42,817 nt of DNA from assembly GCA_017511965.1 (NCBI GenBank), contig JAFWHT010000020.1, positions 1 to 42,817 of the forward strand, in the 5' to 3' direction. Positions 16,043-24,417 of this stretch are shown here, in pieces (position 1 is the stretch's first letter; the number at the start of each line of letters is the position of its first letter). Both the position numbers and the translations under genes were made by a program. Below the pieces are notes generated by a model. That model was not told the origin of the DNA, ran no database searches, and saw nothing but the letters and a program-made list of their open reading frames with translations. This DNA is from Candidatus Saccharimonadota bacterium (GTDB lineage: Bacteria; Patescibacteriota; Saccharimonadia; Saccharimonadales; Saccharimonadaceae).

Positions 16043-16801
16043 ATGTTAGCGCCAAACGATATCGCTAAAAAAACAATCGAGGTGGGAAAAACAAAAGCTA
16101 ACCTAACTGCTGGAAGAATGCTTATTCTCGGTATTTTCGCCGGCATTTTTATTGCTCTTGCCGGTGTTGGCGCTACACTCGGAAACATCTACGGTGGTAA
16201 GCTCGCCGGCGCTCTAATTTTTCCAGTTGGCTTAGCTATGGTTGTTATCGCTGGTAGCGAACTTTTTACCGGCAACAACCTAATGGTTACATCGTGGATT
16301 AAAGGAAAAATAACCCTAAAAAAACTACTAAAAAACTGGCTACTAGTTTTTATCGGCAATTTTCTAGGCGCTTTATTCGTCGCCTTTTTTGTAGTTTATA
16401 GTGGTGTTTTAGACGGCGCCGCCGATTCGGTTGTTGCAACCGCTATCTCAAAAAATAATCTCGGCTTTATTGAGGCTTTAATTCGAGGTATCTTTTGTAA
16501 TTTTCTAGTTTGTATTGCAGTTTGGATGGCCTTCTCTGCCGAAACTACCGGTGGAAAAATCATTGCAATTTTCGGGCCAATTTTCCTTTTTGTTCTCTGT
16601 GGTTTCGAACATTCTGTTGCGAATATGTTTTATGGTCCTGCCGGCATTTTTATTGGACTTAAAAATGGTATCGCTCTCGAAAATCTGAGTTCCCTTAGCT
16701 TCTTATTAAATAATCTCCTGCCTGTCACCCTCGGCAACATTATCGGCGGCGCCGGAATTGTCGGTTTTGGCTACTACTTAATCTACATACGAAAAAAATA
16801 A
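16043..16801 (+). CDS. Formate/nitrite transporter family protein (FocA/NirC type)
   Basis: ATG 16043 is preceded by AAAGGAGG at the right distance; an upstream ATG at 16010 lies inside the previous terminator. The 252-aa protein has six hydrophobic segments and the family motifs GSELFTGNN, the conserved RGIFCNFLVCIAVWMAF block and the central-histidine region GFEHSVANMFYGP. FNT proteins are pentameric channels for small monovalent anions such as formate, nitrite or hydrosulfide. Which one applies cannot be read from the sequence; a fermentative episymbiont could use it to move formate or lactate-like acids. It is monocistronic, with TATAAT at 16016-16021. Confidence 0.92.
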   Translation: MLAPNDIAKKTIEVGKTKANLTAGRMLILGIFAGIFIALAGVGATLGNIYGGKLAGALIFPVGLAMVVIAGSELFTGNNLMVTSWIKGKITLKKLLKNWLLVFIGNFLGALFVAFFVVYSGVLDGAADSVVATAISKNNLGFIEALIRGIFCNFLVCIAVWMAFSAETTGGKIIAIFGPIFLFVLCGFEHSVANMFYGPAGIFIGLKNGIALENLSSLSFLLNNLLPVTLGNIIGGAGIVGFGYYLIYIRKK

Positions 16802-16817
16802 ACCTACACAGGTTTAT
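16798..16817. terminator. Possible bidirectional terminator
   Basis: ATAAACC-TACACA-GGTTTAT, a 7-bp stem between the transporter gene and the convergent tRNA genes. There is no long T-run in either direction, so it may only be a weak terminator or a processing signal. Confidence 0.4.
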
Positions 16818-16818
16818 C

Positions 16819-16895
16819 TGGTGGGCGATAGAGGAGTTGAACCTCTGACCTCGTCTACGTCAAAGACGCGCTCTAGCCAACTGAGCTAACCGCCC
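16819..16895 (-). tRNA. tRNA-Val (anticodon GAC)
   Basis: The minus strand folds into a full cloverleaf: acceptor GGGCGGT/ATCGCCC, D arm TTAGCTCAGTTGGCTAGAGC, anticodon stem CGTCT/AGACG with loop TTGACGT, and a T arm with GGTTCAACTCC. The CCA end is encoded (16821-16819). Last of three tRNAs in one unit. Confidence 0.95.
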
Positions 16896-16903
16896 AAGCA
16901 AAG

Positions 16904-16980
16904 TGGTGAGTCGGGTGGGAATCGAACCCACGACACCGGGCTTAAAAGGCCCGTGCTCTAACCAACTGAGCTACCGACCC
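16904..16980 (-). tRNA. tRNA-Lys (anticodon TTT)
   Basis: Cloverleaf with acceptor GGGTCGG/CCGACTC (one G-T pair), anticodon stem CGGGC/GCCCG with loop CTTTTAA, a T arm GTGGGTTCGATTCCCAC, and encoded CCA at 16906-16904. Confidence 0.95.
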
Positions 16981-16988
16981 AGGTTAGA

Positions 16989-17064
16989 TGGTGGTTCCGG
17001 CTGGACTTGAACCAGCGACACAAGGCTCTTCAGGCCTCTGCTCTACCAACTGAGCTACAGAACC
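16989..17064 (-). tRNA. tRNA-Phe (anticodon GAA)
   Basis: Cloverleaf with acceptor GGTTCTG/CGGAACC, anticodon loop CTGAAGA, T arm with GGTTCAAGTCC and encoded CCA. It is the first tRNA of the unit; its 5' end lies about 10 nt after the minus-strand -10 box. Confidence 0.95.
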
Positions 17065-17073
17065 ATAAAACAC

Positions 17074-17097
17074 ATTATACCACACTTGTGTTATAAT
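17074..17097. promoter_or_regulatory. Back-to-back promoters of the tRNA unit and hisS
   Basis: The stretch is almost a palindrome: ATTATACCACA, CT, TGTGTTATAAT. On the plus strand it gives TGTTATAAT for hisS (-10 at 17092-17097, ATG 7 nt later). On the minus strand it gives TGGTATAAT for the tRNAs (-10 at 17079-17074). The two polymerase sites overlap, so only one can be occupied at a time. Confidence 0.7.
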
Positions 17098-17104
17098 TAA
17101 AAGT

Positions 17105-18454
17105 ATGAAAAAGATTAACACTTCGCCAATTGCTGGCGCACAAGAACTCTTACCAAAAGCTCAAGCCAAATTCGATCAACTCAAATCCAAAATTACCGAC
17201 ATCTACCAACAGCACGGCTTCTTACATATCGAAACTCCAATCATCGAACGTTCCGAAATACTCTTTGCCAAAGCCGGTGGCGAAACTGAAAAACAAATTT
17301 ATAAAGTTTTTAAGACTGGCGAATCTGGCGCCAAAACCAAAGAAGCTCTTCGCTTCGACCATACTGTTCCACTTGCTCGTTATGTTGTCGAACACGAAAA
17401 CGACCTCGCTTTTCCCTTCAAGGTTACTCAAGTTGCTCGTAATTTCCGTGGCGAACGCCCCCAAAAAGGTCGCTTCCGCGAATTGTACCAATGCGATATT
17501 GATGTCATCGGACGAAATACTTTATCCTTAAGTTACGACGCCGATATAATCGCCACTCTATTAGAAGCATTTGAGGCGTTTGATCTAAAAACTCCCGTCC
17601 TTGCTCGTATTTCTAATCGCAAAATCCTCTCTGGTATCCTAGAAGAATTAAAGCTCCGGGAACATTCCGCCGAAATCTACCATATTATCGATCACGCCGA
17701 AAAAGTTACTATCGAAAAAACCAAATCCGACCTCGAAGAATTAAAGCTCGAAAAATCCATCGTGAAAAAACTCTTAGATTTTATTAAATTAAACGGCGAG
17801 CGCTCAGAAGTAATTACAAGTCTCTTAAATATGGAAATAAAAAACGCCAAGTTTAATGAAGGAGTAAATGAACTAGATCAAATTCTTCACCTTCTCGAAA
17901 CTATGGAACTCGGCGAAAAAATCTCAGCCGATATGAAAATTGTTCGCGGACTAGATTACTATACTGGCACTGTATTTGAATTCATCCTCCCCGAATATAA
18001 AAATATCGGCTCAGTTTGTGGTGGTGGCAGATACGACAATCTTGCTACCTATTTTTCCGACAAAACTTCTTTCCCCGGCGTTGGTGGCTCTATTGGTCTC
18101 ACTCGTCTTTTCAGCATTTTCGAAGAACTAAAACTCATCAAAAAATCCGAAAACATTCTCACTGACTATGCTATTATTCCTGTCACCGAAGCAGAAGTCG
18201 AATACGCTTTTAGCACCGCCAAAGATTTACGGGGGAAAGACAAAAGCTCTACTGTAGTTTTGCTCGACAAAAAATACAGCGACAAAATGTCTTATGCTGC
18301 CAAAGTTGCTCGCTCTGGTATCGTCATCGGCAAAGAAGAAGTTGAATCTGGTCGTCTCGAAGCTAAAAATTTCGAAACCGGCGAATACGAAATCGTTTCC
18401 GGCATAGCAGTAGAAAACCCTTTGTCCGATCCGTCTGACTTTTGGGCCGACTAA
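17105..18454 (+). CDS. hisS: Histidyl-tRNA synthetase
   Basis: HisRS charges tRNA-His. The 449-aa class II enzyme has the family landmarks TPIIERSEILFAKAGGETEKQIYKV (motif 1 region), RFDHTVPLARYV, motif 2 with FRGERPQKGRFRELYQCDIDVIG, the HisA signatures RGLDYYTGTVFE and GGGRYDNL, and a C-terminal anticodon-binding domain. It appears leaderless (TATAAT 17092-17097, then 7 nt). Its stop overlaps the convergent ABC transporter gene by 4 nt. Confidence 0.95.
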   Translation: MKKINTSPIAGAQELLPKAQAKFDQLKSKITDIYQQHGFLHIETPIIERSEILFAKAGGETEKQIYKVFKTGESGAKTKEALRFDHTVPLARYVVEHENDLAFPFKVTQVARNFRGERPQKGRFRELYQCDIDVIGRNTLSLSYDADIIATLLEAFEAFDLKTPVLARISNRKILSGILEELKLREHSAEIYHIIDHAEKVTIEKTKSDLEELKLEKSIVKKLLDFIKLNGERSEVITSLLNMEIKNAKFNEGVNELDQILHLLETMELGEKISADMKIVRGLDYYTGTVFEFILPEYKNIGSVCGGGRYDNLATYFSDKTSFPGVGGSIGLTRLFSIFEELKLIKKSENILTDYAIIPVTEAEVEYAFSTAKDLRGKDKSSTVVLLDKKYSDKMSYAAKVARSGIVIGKEEVESGRLEAKNFETGEYEIVSGIAVENPLSDPSDFWAD

Positions 18455-20229
18455 TCTTCGTCCAAAAACGCACCCGATTGCTTTGACCAAAGCTTTTTGT
18501 AAGTTCCACCTTTTCTTAGCAAGCTCTCGTGTGAGCCTTGTTCGATAATTACTCCGTTCTCCAGTACCACAATTTCATCTAAACCTGCAATCGTCGAAAG
18601 TCGATGTGCCACCACAATCGACGTTCGCCCTTTCATCAAATTATGCAAAGCCTCCTGAATCAAACCTTCCGATTCTGAATCTAGCGCCGAAGTCGCCTCG
18701 TCTAACACCAAAATTGGCGCATCTTTCAAAATTGCTCGCGCAATCGCAATTCTCTGTCTTTGTCCACCCGACAACTTCACGCCCCTTTCACCCACTAATG
18801 TTTCGTAGCCTTCTGGCAATTCTTTAATAAATTCATCTGCATTCGCCAGTCGAGCCGCCCTCATAACTTCTTCCTTAGTCGCCGAAGGCCGACCATATAA
18901 TATATTCTCGTAAACCGAACGATGAAAAAGCGCCGATTCTTGTGGAACATACGCAATTGCCTCGCGCAAACTTTTTTGCGTTACATCGCGAATATCTTGT
19001 CCATCGATAAAAATTCCGCCAGCTTTTACGTCGTCAAACCTAAGAAGTAATTTTGTAAGCGTCGTCTTACCCGAACCAGAAACTCCCACCAGCCCAAAGC
19101 TCTTACCCGCCGGTACCGTCAAAGTAAAATCCGAAAACAATTTCTCTTTTTGTTTTTCGTGTTGAAATCCTACATGCCGAAAATCAATCACTGCATCCGA
19201 AATCTCTAAAGGCTTATCGGTCTTATCGTCAATAATTCTTGGCAAGTCTAAAATCTTCACAATCTCTTCGGCATCGCCAAACGAACGATTTACATTTCTT
19301 AAAATATGATTGATTGTCCACATATTAGAAAGCAACGAACTTGACAACGAATACAAAAATACAATCTGCGCCAAATCCAATCCAAACCACTCATGACTTA
19401 AAACTACCAAAATAATAATCGCCACAAAAGTTATTGCATTTACGATATTCATTGATAGATTTCGAATAAACGAAACTTTCGCCACGCCAAACGTTGCTTT
19501 TTTAACTCGCGTCGTCGCCCGTGCAAATCTTGCTTTCTCAAAACTTTCTCGCGCATAAGATTTCACCGAGACTTCATTAGTAATTGAATCTGCCAACTGC
19601 CCAGTTTGCTTATTTTCCGATTTTGCAAGCTCAATATCACACGAAATAGTTTTGTAATAAGTCACAATTGCTACAATTGAATACACCAGTGCATAAGTCA
19701 GCAAAATCATCGCAAACGGCAAACACACAAACGCTGACGTTACAATCGAAAATACCACTGTCAAAATCAAAGGATAAATATCCCAAGTAAAATTCGATTT
19801 CAATCGAATAAATGCACTTGGCAATTTATTTGCCGCCGACGTTAAAGAGCCAGAAAACTTATTATTGTGAAAAGTCATCGACTGATTTATGACTGCATCA
19901 AACGCAATTTGCGATAAGTATTCTCCACCAATCGCATCAATCGACCAATCCACCCAATCAAGTATCCGAATAATTCCTAAATTGTTTATCAGCGCCGGCA
20001 CTATCGTAATCAAAATCAATCCCGTATAATTCGCTAGCTCAAAATCACCTTCCGATAGTTTGCCCATGATACTCGACGTACCATATGGCACCACTATATT
20101 CGAGATAAAAATCCATACTGGTGCTAACAACAAAATAATTAAGGTTCGTATTTTGCATTGCATTAATGCCTGCCAAAAATAATACAATGTTCGCCGATAC
20201 AATCCTGATTTTTTTACCTTTTTCGTCAT
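18451..20229 (-). CDS. ABC exporter, fused membrane and ATPase domains
   Basis: A 592-aa half-transporter of the MsbA/lipid-multidrug exporter type. Residues about 15-330 hold six membrane helices; the C-terminal ATPase has Walker A GVSGSGKTTLTK, the Q-loop YVPQESALFHRSVYENILYG, signature LSGGQRQRIAIARAIL, Walker B ILVLDEATSALDSES and the H-loop VVAHRLST. It should act as a homodimer (or with a second half outside the window) in the cytoplasmic membrane. The substrate cannot be read from sequence. TATAAT lies 7 nt before the ATG, so it is probably leaderless. Confidence 0.92.
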   Translation of the reverse strand: MTKKVKKSGLYRRTLYYFWQALMQCKIRTLIILLLAPVWIFISNIVVPYGTSSIMGKLSEGDFELANYTGLILITIVPALINNLGIIRILDWVDWSIDAIGGEYLSQIAFDAVINQSMTFHNNKFSGSLTSAANKLPSAFIRLKSNFTWDIYPLILTVVFSIVTSAFVCLPFAMILLTYALVYSIVAIVTYYKTISCDIELAKSENKQTGQLADSITNEVSVKSYARESFEKARFARATTRVKKATFGVAKVSFIRNLSMNIVNAITFVAIIILVVLSHEWFGLDLAQIVFLYSLSSSLLSNMWTINHILRNVNRSFGDAEEIVKILDLPRIIDDKTDKPLEISDAVIDFRHVGFQHEKQKEKLFSDFTLTVPAGKSFGLVGVSGSGKTTLTKLLLRFDDVKAGGIFIDGQDIRDVTQKSLREAIAYVPQESALFHRSVYENILYGRPSATKEEVMRAARLANADEFIKELPEGYETLVGERGVKLSGGQRQRIAIARAILKDAPILVLDEATSALDSESEGLIQEALHNLMKGRTSIVVAHRLSTIAGLDEIVVLENGVIIEQGSHESLLRKGGTYKKLWSKQSGAFLDED

Positions 20230-20274
20230 ATGTGTTATTATATAACATATATAATATATTGTAAAAGGAGTAGT

Positions 20275-20802
20275 ATGGCAGATTTCAACAAAATCTTAAC
20301 ACCGGGCGATTATGAAAATGGCGAGTTAAATGTCGTCATCGAAATTCCTACCGGCTCAAATCATAAAATCGAATGGGACCGCGAGCATGCCTGCTTTATG
20401 CTTGATCGCGTTGAGCCAATGGCTTTCGCAAAACCTTGCAACTATGGCTTTATCCCTCAAACCCTCGACGAAGACGGCGACGAACTAGACGTTCTCATGA
20501 TTACCGACCAACCTCTCACTACTGGTATTTGGATGAAAGGCAAAATTCTTGGTGTCATGCGTTTCGTTGACGATGGCGAAGTCGATGATAAAATCATCTG
20601 CGTCCCTGAAGATGATCGCAACAATGGCGACGTTTATAGTAGTCTAGAAGATTTACCAAAACGCACTCTCGAGCAAATCGAGTTTCACTTTAATCACTAC
20701 AAAGATTTAAAGAAACCTGGCACCACCGAAGTTAAGGCTTTCGAAGGTTTAGATTCCGCCAAAAAAATTATTGCAGCTTCGATTGAGCGTTTTAAGAAGT
20801 AG
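20275..20802 (+). CDS. ppa: Inorganic pyrophosphatase, family I
   Basis: Hydrolyses pyrophosphate to drive nucleic acid synthesis and aminoacylation. The start is ATG 20275 (MADFNKILTPGDYENGELNV) with AAAGGAG ahead; an ORF open from 20230 only adds untranslated leader. The 175-aa protein has IEIPTGSNHKIEWD, the conserved NYGFIPQT and the metal-binding DEDGDELDVLM (DxDxxD signature), then VPEDDRN and HFNHYKDLKKPG. All expected active-site blocks are present and the length is normal. The 3' end overlaps the next convergent gene by 11 nt. Confidence 0.96.
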   Translation: MADFNKILTPGDYENGELNVVIEIPTGSNHKIEWDREHACFMLDRVEPMAFAKPCNYGFIPQTLDEDGDELDVLMITDQPLTTGIWMKGKILGVMRFVDDGEVDDKIICVPEDDRNNGDVYSSLEDLPKRTLEQIEFHFNHYKDLKKPGTTEVKAFEGLDSAKKIIAASIERFKK

Positions 20803-21289
20803 GCTCATCAAGATTTATTTTCTGCATCGTCTCCATAAATTCAATTTGACGCTTTGCGTCTTCGGATGTCATTCCTTCAAAAGTTTTTTCAGACATCATC
20901 ACAACTACATATTTACCATTGGTTAAAATTTTTGAAATCATTTCGTCATCAGTTTTTTGACTCTTCAAATAATCAGCGTTCTTTTTTGCAAGCGCCTGAT
21001 CGCTATATTCATAATATATACTTTGCCCAGTTACTTCATCTCCAGAATAGAAAAACACTAAATATGCTTTTTCTGGCATACTTTCAGTCCCACTAATATC
21101 GGCACTAAGTAACCCTTCGCTAGCATCCAATTCTAACACCGACTTTGTGTCATCCGAAACAAAAAACGATTCATTGATGTTGTTGTTCGATAAAACTAAA
21201 GCTATCACTATCACTGCAACCAATACTACTACCGACGCCACTCCTACAATCCAGGTCATCAAATCCTTATTGCTCTTCTTTTTTATCAT
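20792..21289 (-). CDS. Single-pass membrane protein of unknown function, 165 aa
   Basis: Not recognised. A basic N-terminus (MIKKKSNKDLM) and a long hydrophobic helix (residues about 12-34) anchor an acidic extracytoplasmic domain (residues 40-165). It contains ELDASEGLLSADISGTESMP, aromatic-rich strands (AYLVFFYSGDEVTGQSIYYEYS) and a helical C-terminus. There is no lipobox cysteine. It has an extended -10 TGTTATAAT and a strong ribosome site (AAAGGAGG), unlike the leaderless genes around it, which may mean high expression. It could be a small surface or chaperone-like protein; no partner is evident. Confidence 0.75.
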   Translation of the reverse strand: MIKKKSNKDLMTWIVGVASVVVLVAVIVIALVLSNNNINESFFVSDDTKSVLELDASEGLLSADISGTESMPEKAYLVFFYSGDEVTGQSIYYEYSDQALAKKNADYLKSQKTDDEMISKILTNGKYVVVMMSEKTFEGMTSEDAKRQIEFMETMQKINLDEPTS

Positions 21290-21336
21290 TTTGCCTCCTT
21301 TATTATAGTTTATATTATAACATAAGCTTTATAAAC

Positions 21337-22689
21337 TTAGAGCTCAGATATTTTTACGCGAGTCTGCTTGGTAGTATCACGATTTCTCACCGTTACCGTT
21401 TCGTCGTTTAGCGTATCAAAATCCACCACTACACATTCAAAAGTTCCGATTTCATCTTGCTTGCGATATCTCTTACCGATATTACCAGCATCATCCCATG
21501 TTACATTGCCATATTTTTTACGCAAAATTTGATAAACGTCTTTCGCTTTTTCTACTAATTCTGGTTTGTTTTTAAGTAGTGGTGAAACACAGAATCTATA
21601 CGGCGCTAGATTTTCTGGCAATTTTAATACCACTCGCTTTTCACCATTTACCTCATCTTCGTAGTAGGCATTTGCAAGCACTGCCAAAAATAATCGTTCT
21701 ACTCCGACCGATGGTTCAATCACGTGTGGAATAAATGTTTCCCCAGTTATTTTATCGCGATATTCCATCGACTTTCCCGACTCACGCTGGATATTAGAAA
21801 GATCAAAATCCGTCCGATAAGCCAACCCCATCAACTCTTCTTCGCCATTCGGATAATCAAACATAAAATCAATCGTTCGCTTACTATAGTGCGCTCTACC
21901 TTCCGCTGGTACCTCTAATTCGTGAATTTTTTCTGCCGAAAGGCCCATTACATTTTCCAAAAAATCATGTTGTGCCTTGCGCATCTTTTCAAAGTTTTCT
22001 TCCCAACTTTCTGCGCGCACAAAGTATTCAATTTCCATTTGGCTACATTCACGATCGCGCAAAATAAAATCACGCGGACTGATTTCGTTACGAAATGCCT
22101 TGCCTTGTTGTGCAATACCAAACGGCAAATCTGGATAAATCGTATCTACCACATTTTTATAATTTACAAAAATTCCTTGCGCTGTTTCAGGGCGAAGATA
22201 AGCAACTCCCTTCTCGGCTAATTCTGGATTTTCCGAAACGTCTTCCGGCAAAACTGCTCCAACGTGAGTGCTAAACATCATATTAAATTTTCGAATTGGA
22301 CCCCAATTTTCTTTACCACAAATTGGGCACTTCGTATGCGTTTTCAAAAATTCTTCCGTCGTTACAGATTCACTAATTCCTTCTGCAATTTTATCTGCTC
22401 GAAATCTATTCTTACATTCCTTACATTCAACTAGCGGATCTGCAAATGTCGCCGTATGCCCTGACGCTACCCAAGTTCGTGAATTCATCAAAATAGCCGC
22501 GTCCACTCCATATATATCCTCGCGCTCTTCTACAAAATACTTCCACCATTCATCCATAATTTTTCTTTTTAAAATTACTCCCAAAGGCCCAAAATCCCAA
22601 GTTCCTGCCATTCCCCCATAAACTTCTGAACCCTGAAAAACAAATCCCCGCCTTTTACATAAACTCACAATATCTTCTAATTTACCCAT
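21337..22689 (-). CDS. glyQS: Glycyl-tRNA synthetase, dimeric (eukaryote/archaeal-like) type
   Basis: Charges tRNA-Gly. I choose ATG 22689 (MGKLEDIVSLCKRRGFVFQG): TGGTATAAT ends 7 nt upstream, and the family normally begins at this point; a longer frame to 22734 runs through the promoter. The 450-aa enzyme has YGGMAGTWDFGPLG, a zinc-ribbon-like segment (CKECKNRFRADK ... CPICGKENWG), the motif 2 region FRNEISPRDFILRDRECSQMEIE, motif 3 with EPSVGVERLFLAVL, and a C-terminal anticodon domain. This is the single-chain alpha2 type, not the GlyQ/GlyS alpha2beta2 type. Confidence 0.95.
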   Translation of the reverse strand: MGKLEDIVSLCKRRGFVFQGSEVYGGMAGTWDFGPLGVILKRKIMDEWWKYFVEEREDIYGVDAAILMNSRTWVASGHTATFADPLVECKECKNRFRADKIAEGISESVTTEEFLKTHTKCPICGKENWGPIRKFNMMFSTHVGAVLPEDVSENPELAEKGVAYLRPETAQGIFVNYKNVVDTIYPDLPFGIAQQGKAFRNEISPRDFILRDRECSQMEIEYFVRAESWEENFEKMRKAQHDFLENVMGLSAEKIHELEVPAEGRAHYSKRTIDFMFDYPNGEEELMGLAYRTDFDLSNIQRESGKSMEYRDKITGETFIPHVIEPSVGVERLFLAVLANAYYEDEVNGEKRVVLKLPENLAPYRFCVSPLLKNKPELVEKAKDVYQILRKKYGNVTWDDAGNIGKRYRKQDEIGTFECVVVDFDTLNDETVTVRNRDTTKQTRVKISEL

Positions 22690-22708
22690 ATATATTATTA
22701 TACCAGAA

Positions 22709-23386
22709 TTAAGTCTTACTAACAATCTTTGCAAATTGCAAAATCTTTACTACTACCTCGCTCGAAATTTTTACTCTCCTTATCACATCAAAATCGCTCG
22801 TTATCATTAATCTCAACATTTTTATCTCATTTACTCCAAATTCACCATTTTCCTTTTCAAAAAAAGTTCCCTCCGCCTTATCAAAATCATACCACTTCGA
22901 CGCCTCCAATCTTTCACCATTTATATCACGGTATAAGTTAATTTCTTCCCCACTCGCCCGAGTTAAATTCAACAAAAACCATGCTTCAATCAATTTTAAA
23001 TTATAGCCATTATTTAGTGCTATCAAACTCTGTCCCAAAATATCAAAAAATTCTTTCGCGTCCGAATTTTCTGCCACCGAGTTAATTTTTTTCAAAAACA
23101 AAGAAGCCAACTCCATTCGTTCATAATTTTTTAAAATCTCACTATAATGCTTTAGCATTTTTGCGCCTGTCACTATTCCTAAATCGCCTCGTCCAAAATG
23201 GATATTAAAATCCACCAAAGAAAAAATTTCTATCCCACCCGCAAGTTTAGATTTTTCACGTCGCACTCCTTTGGCGATTGCTGAAATCTTTCCACTTGGC
23301 GTAATGATATTTAAAATCCTATCTGCTTCTGCGTAATTTGTCCGCTTTAGCACATATCCAAACGTTCTCAAATACTCACTTGACAT
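22709..23386 (-). CDS. recO: DNA repair protein RecO
   Basis: RecO works with RecR (and RecF) to load RecA on single-stranded DNA. The 225-aa protein starts with the OB-fold pattern RTFGYVLKRTNYAEADRILNI, TPSGKISAIAKGVRREKSKL and GGIEIFSLVDFNIHFG, then has a helical C-terminal domain. The four-cysteine zinc site of longer RecO proteins is absent, as in many short forms. Its start overlaps the end of a receiver-domain gene by 11 nt, so it is the last gene of a kinase-receiver-recO run, an unusual association. Confidence 0.85.
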   Translation of the reverse strand: MSSEYLRTFGYVLKRTNYAEADRILNIITPSGKISAIAKGVRREKSKLAGGIEIFSLVDFNIHFGRGDLGIVTGAKMLKHYSEILKNYERMELASLFLKKINSVAENSDAKEFFDILGQSLIALNNGYNLKLIEAWFLLNLTRASGEEINLYRDINGERLEASKWYDFDKAEGTFFEKENGEFGVNEIKMLRLMITSDFDVIRRVKISSEVVVKILQFAKIVSKT

Positions 23387-23714
23387 AAGCCAAAATCTCC
23401 TCCGGAGTCATCGTTTCCTTATTCAAAATTCCCACTACGCCATAGTTCGATAAATCTCGCCCACTAAAATCAAGTGACGACACAACCACCACCGAAATCT
23501 TGCTAGTATCTACATACGAAACTAATTCATTCAAAAATGTAAAACCATCAGGCCCGTCCAATAAAATATCCAAAAAAATTAACTCCGGCAGTTCACCGCG
23601 AGCGATCAATTCCATCGCTTCAATCGCATTTGCAAAAATTCGCACATCAGCTCTGCCACAAGCCCGCTTAATACATTTTGCCATCGTTAAATCATCGTCA
23701 ATTACAAATATCAT
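23376..23714 (-). CDS. Stand-alone response-regulator receiver domain
   Basis: A 112-aa CheY-like receiver and nothing else. It shows the acidic pocket (DDD at residues 6-8), the phosphoacceptor D49 in IFLDILLDGPDG, the serine of strand 4 (VVVVSSLD) and the conserved lysine in GILNKETM. There is no output domain, so it may act by binding another protein. It lies directly after the histidine kinase gene (adjacent bases) and overlaps recO. The pair most likely forms one phosphorelay. Confidence 0.9.
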   Translation of the reverse strand: MIFVIDDDLTMAKCIKRACGRADVRIFANAIEAMELIARGELPELIFLDILLDGPDGFTFLNELVSYVDTSKISVVVVSSLDFSGRDLSNYGVVGILNKETMTPEEILAYVK

Positions 23715-24395
23715 CTAAAATAAACTCATCTGCCGAGATACCGGCAAGTTAACATAAAAACTTGTGCCGTCTTGGTGGCGCACTGCTCCAATTTCTGCAT
23801 TCATAAACTGAGCAAATTTTGACGCAATATAAAGCCCTAATCCCGATGAACCTGGCCGCATCGCAATTGAAGTTGGTTTCAAAATTTGTCCTGTTTTCAA
23901 TTCTTTAAATATATCAGTTGGTAATGTTGGCCCAAAATCCCGCACCGCCACTCGCAATTTGCCTTTGGTTTCAAATACCGACAATTGCGACCGAGTATTT
24001 TTATTTGAATAATGCACTGCATTAATCAAAAAATTATAAATCACACTTTGTAATAATTCCCGATTCGCCATAGCCAGTCGCGAACGATTAGTATATTTTA
24101 CTAAAAGCTCACGTTCGCCTGCTTCAAACAAATACTTTAATTCACTCGTTACTGCATCACATACCTCTCGCACTGCCACTGGTTCCATTTTAAACATCCC
24201 CTCTTCTAATCGTCGCATCTTCGCCAAATCATTGACTTGTCGCATCGCTCGCTCTGACACTTTTATCATTTCCGTACGAATCTCTTCATCATCAACACTT
24301 ATTTCACCTAAAGCCAACGCCAGCTGTCGAAGTACCGCAAGCGGTGCTTTTAATTCATGCGCCGCCACCAAAATCCCATCTACCTCACTTTCCAT
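23715..24395 (-). CDS. Cytoplasmic histidine kinase without sensor domain
   Basis: A 226-aa HisKA plus HATPase protein. The phosphoacceptor is H13 in AAHELKAPLAVL, so the protein begins almost at the dimerisation helix and has no input domain or membrane segment. The ATPase has an N box FLINAVHYS, a G1-like box RDFGPTLP and a G2 box GSSGLGLYIASKF. With no sensor it could respond to a partner protein or to cell physiology. TATAAT precedes the ATG by 7 nt. It is co-transcribed with the receiver and recO. Confidence 0.9.
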   Translation of the reverse strand: MESEVDGILVAAHELKAPLAVLRQLALALGEISVDDEEIRTEMIKVSERAMRQVNDLAKMRRLEEGMFKMEPVAVREVCDAVTSELKYLFEAGERELLVKYTNRSRLAMANRELLQSVIYNFLINAVHYSNKNTRSQLSVFETKGKLRVAVRDFGPTLPTDIFKELKTGQILKPTSIAMRPGSSGLGLYIASKFAQFMNAEIGAVRHQDGTSFYVNLPVSRQMSLF

Positions 24396-24417
24396 ACTAT
24401 ATATTATATTATATTTT

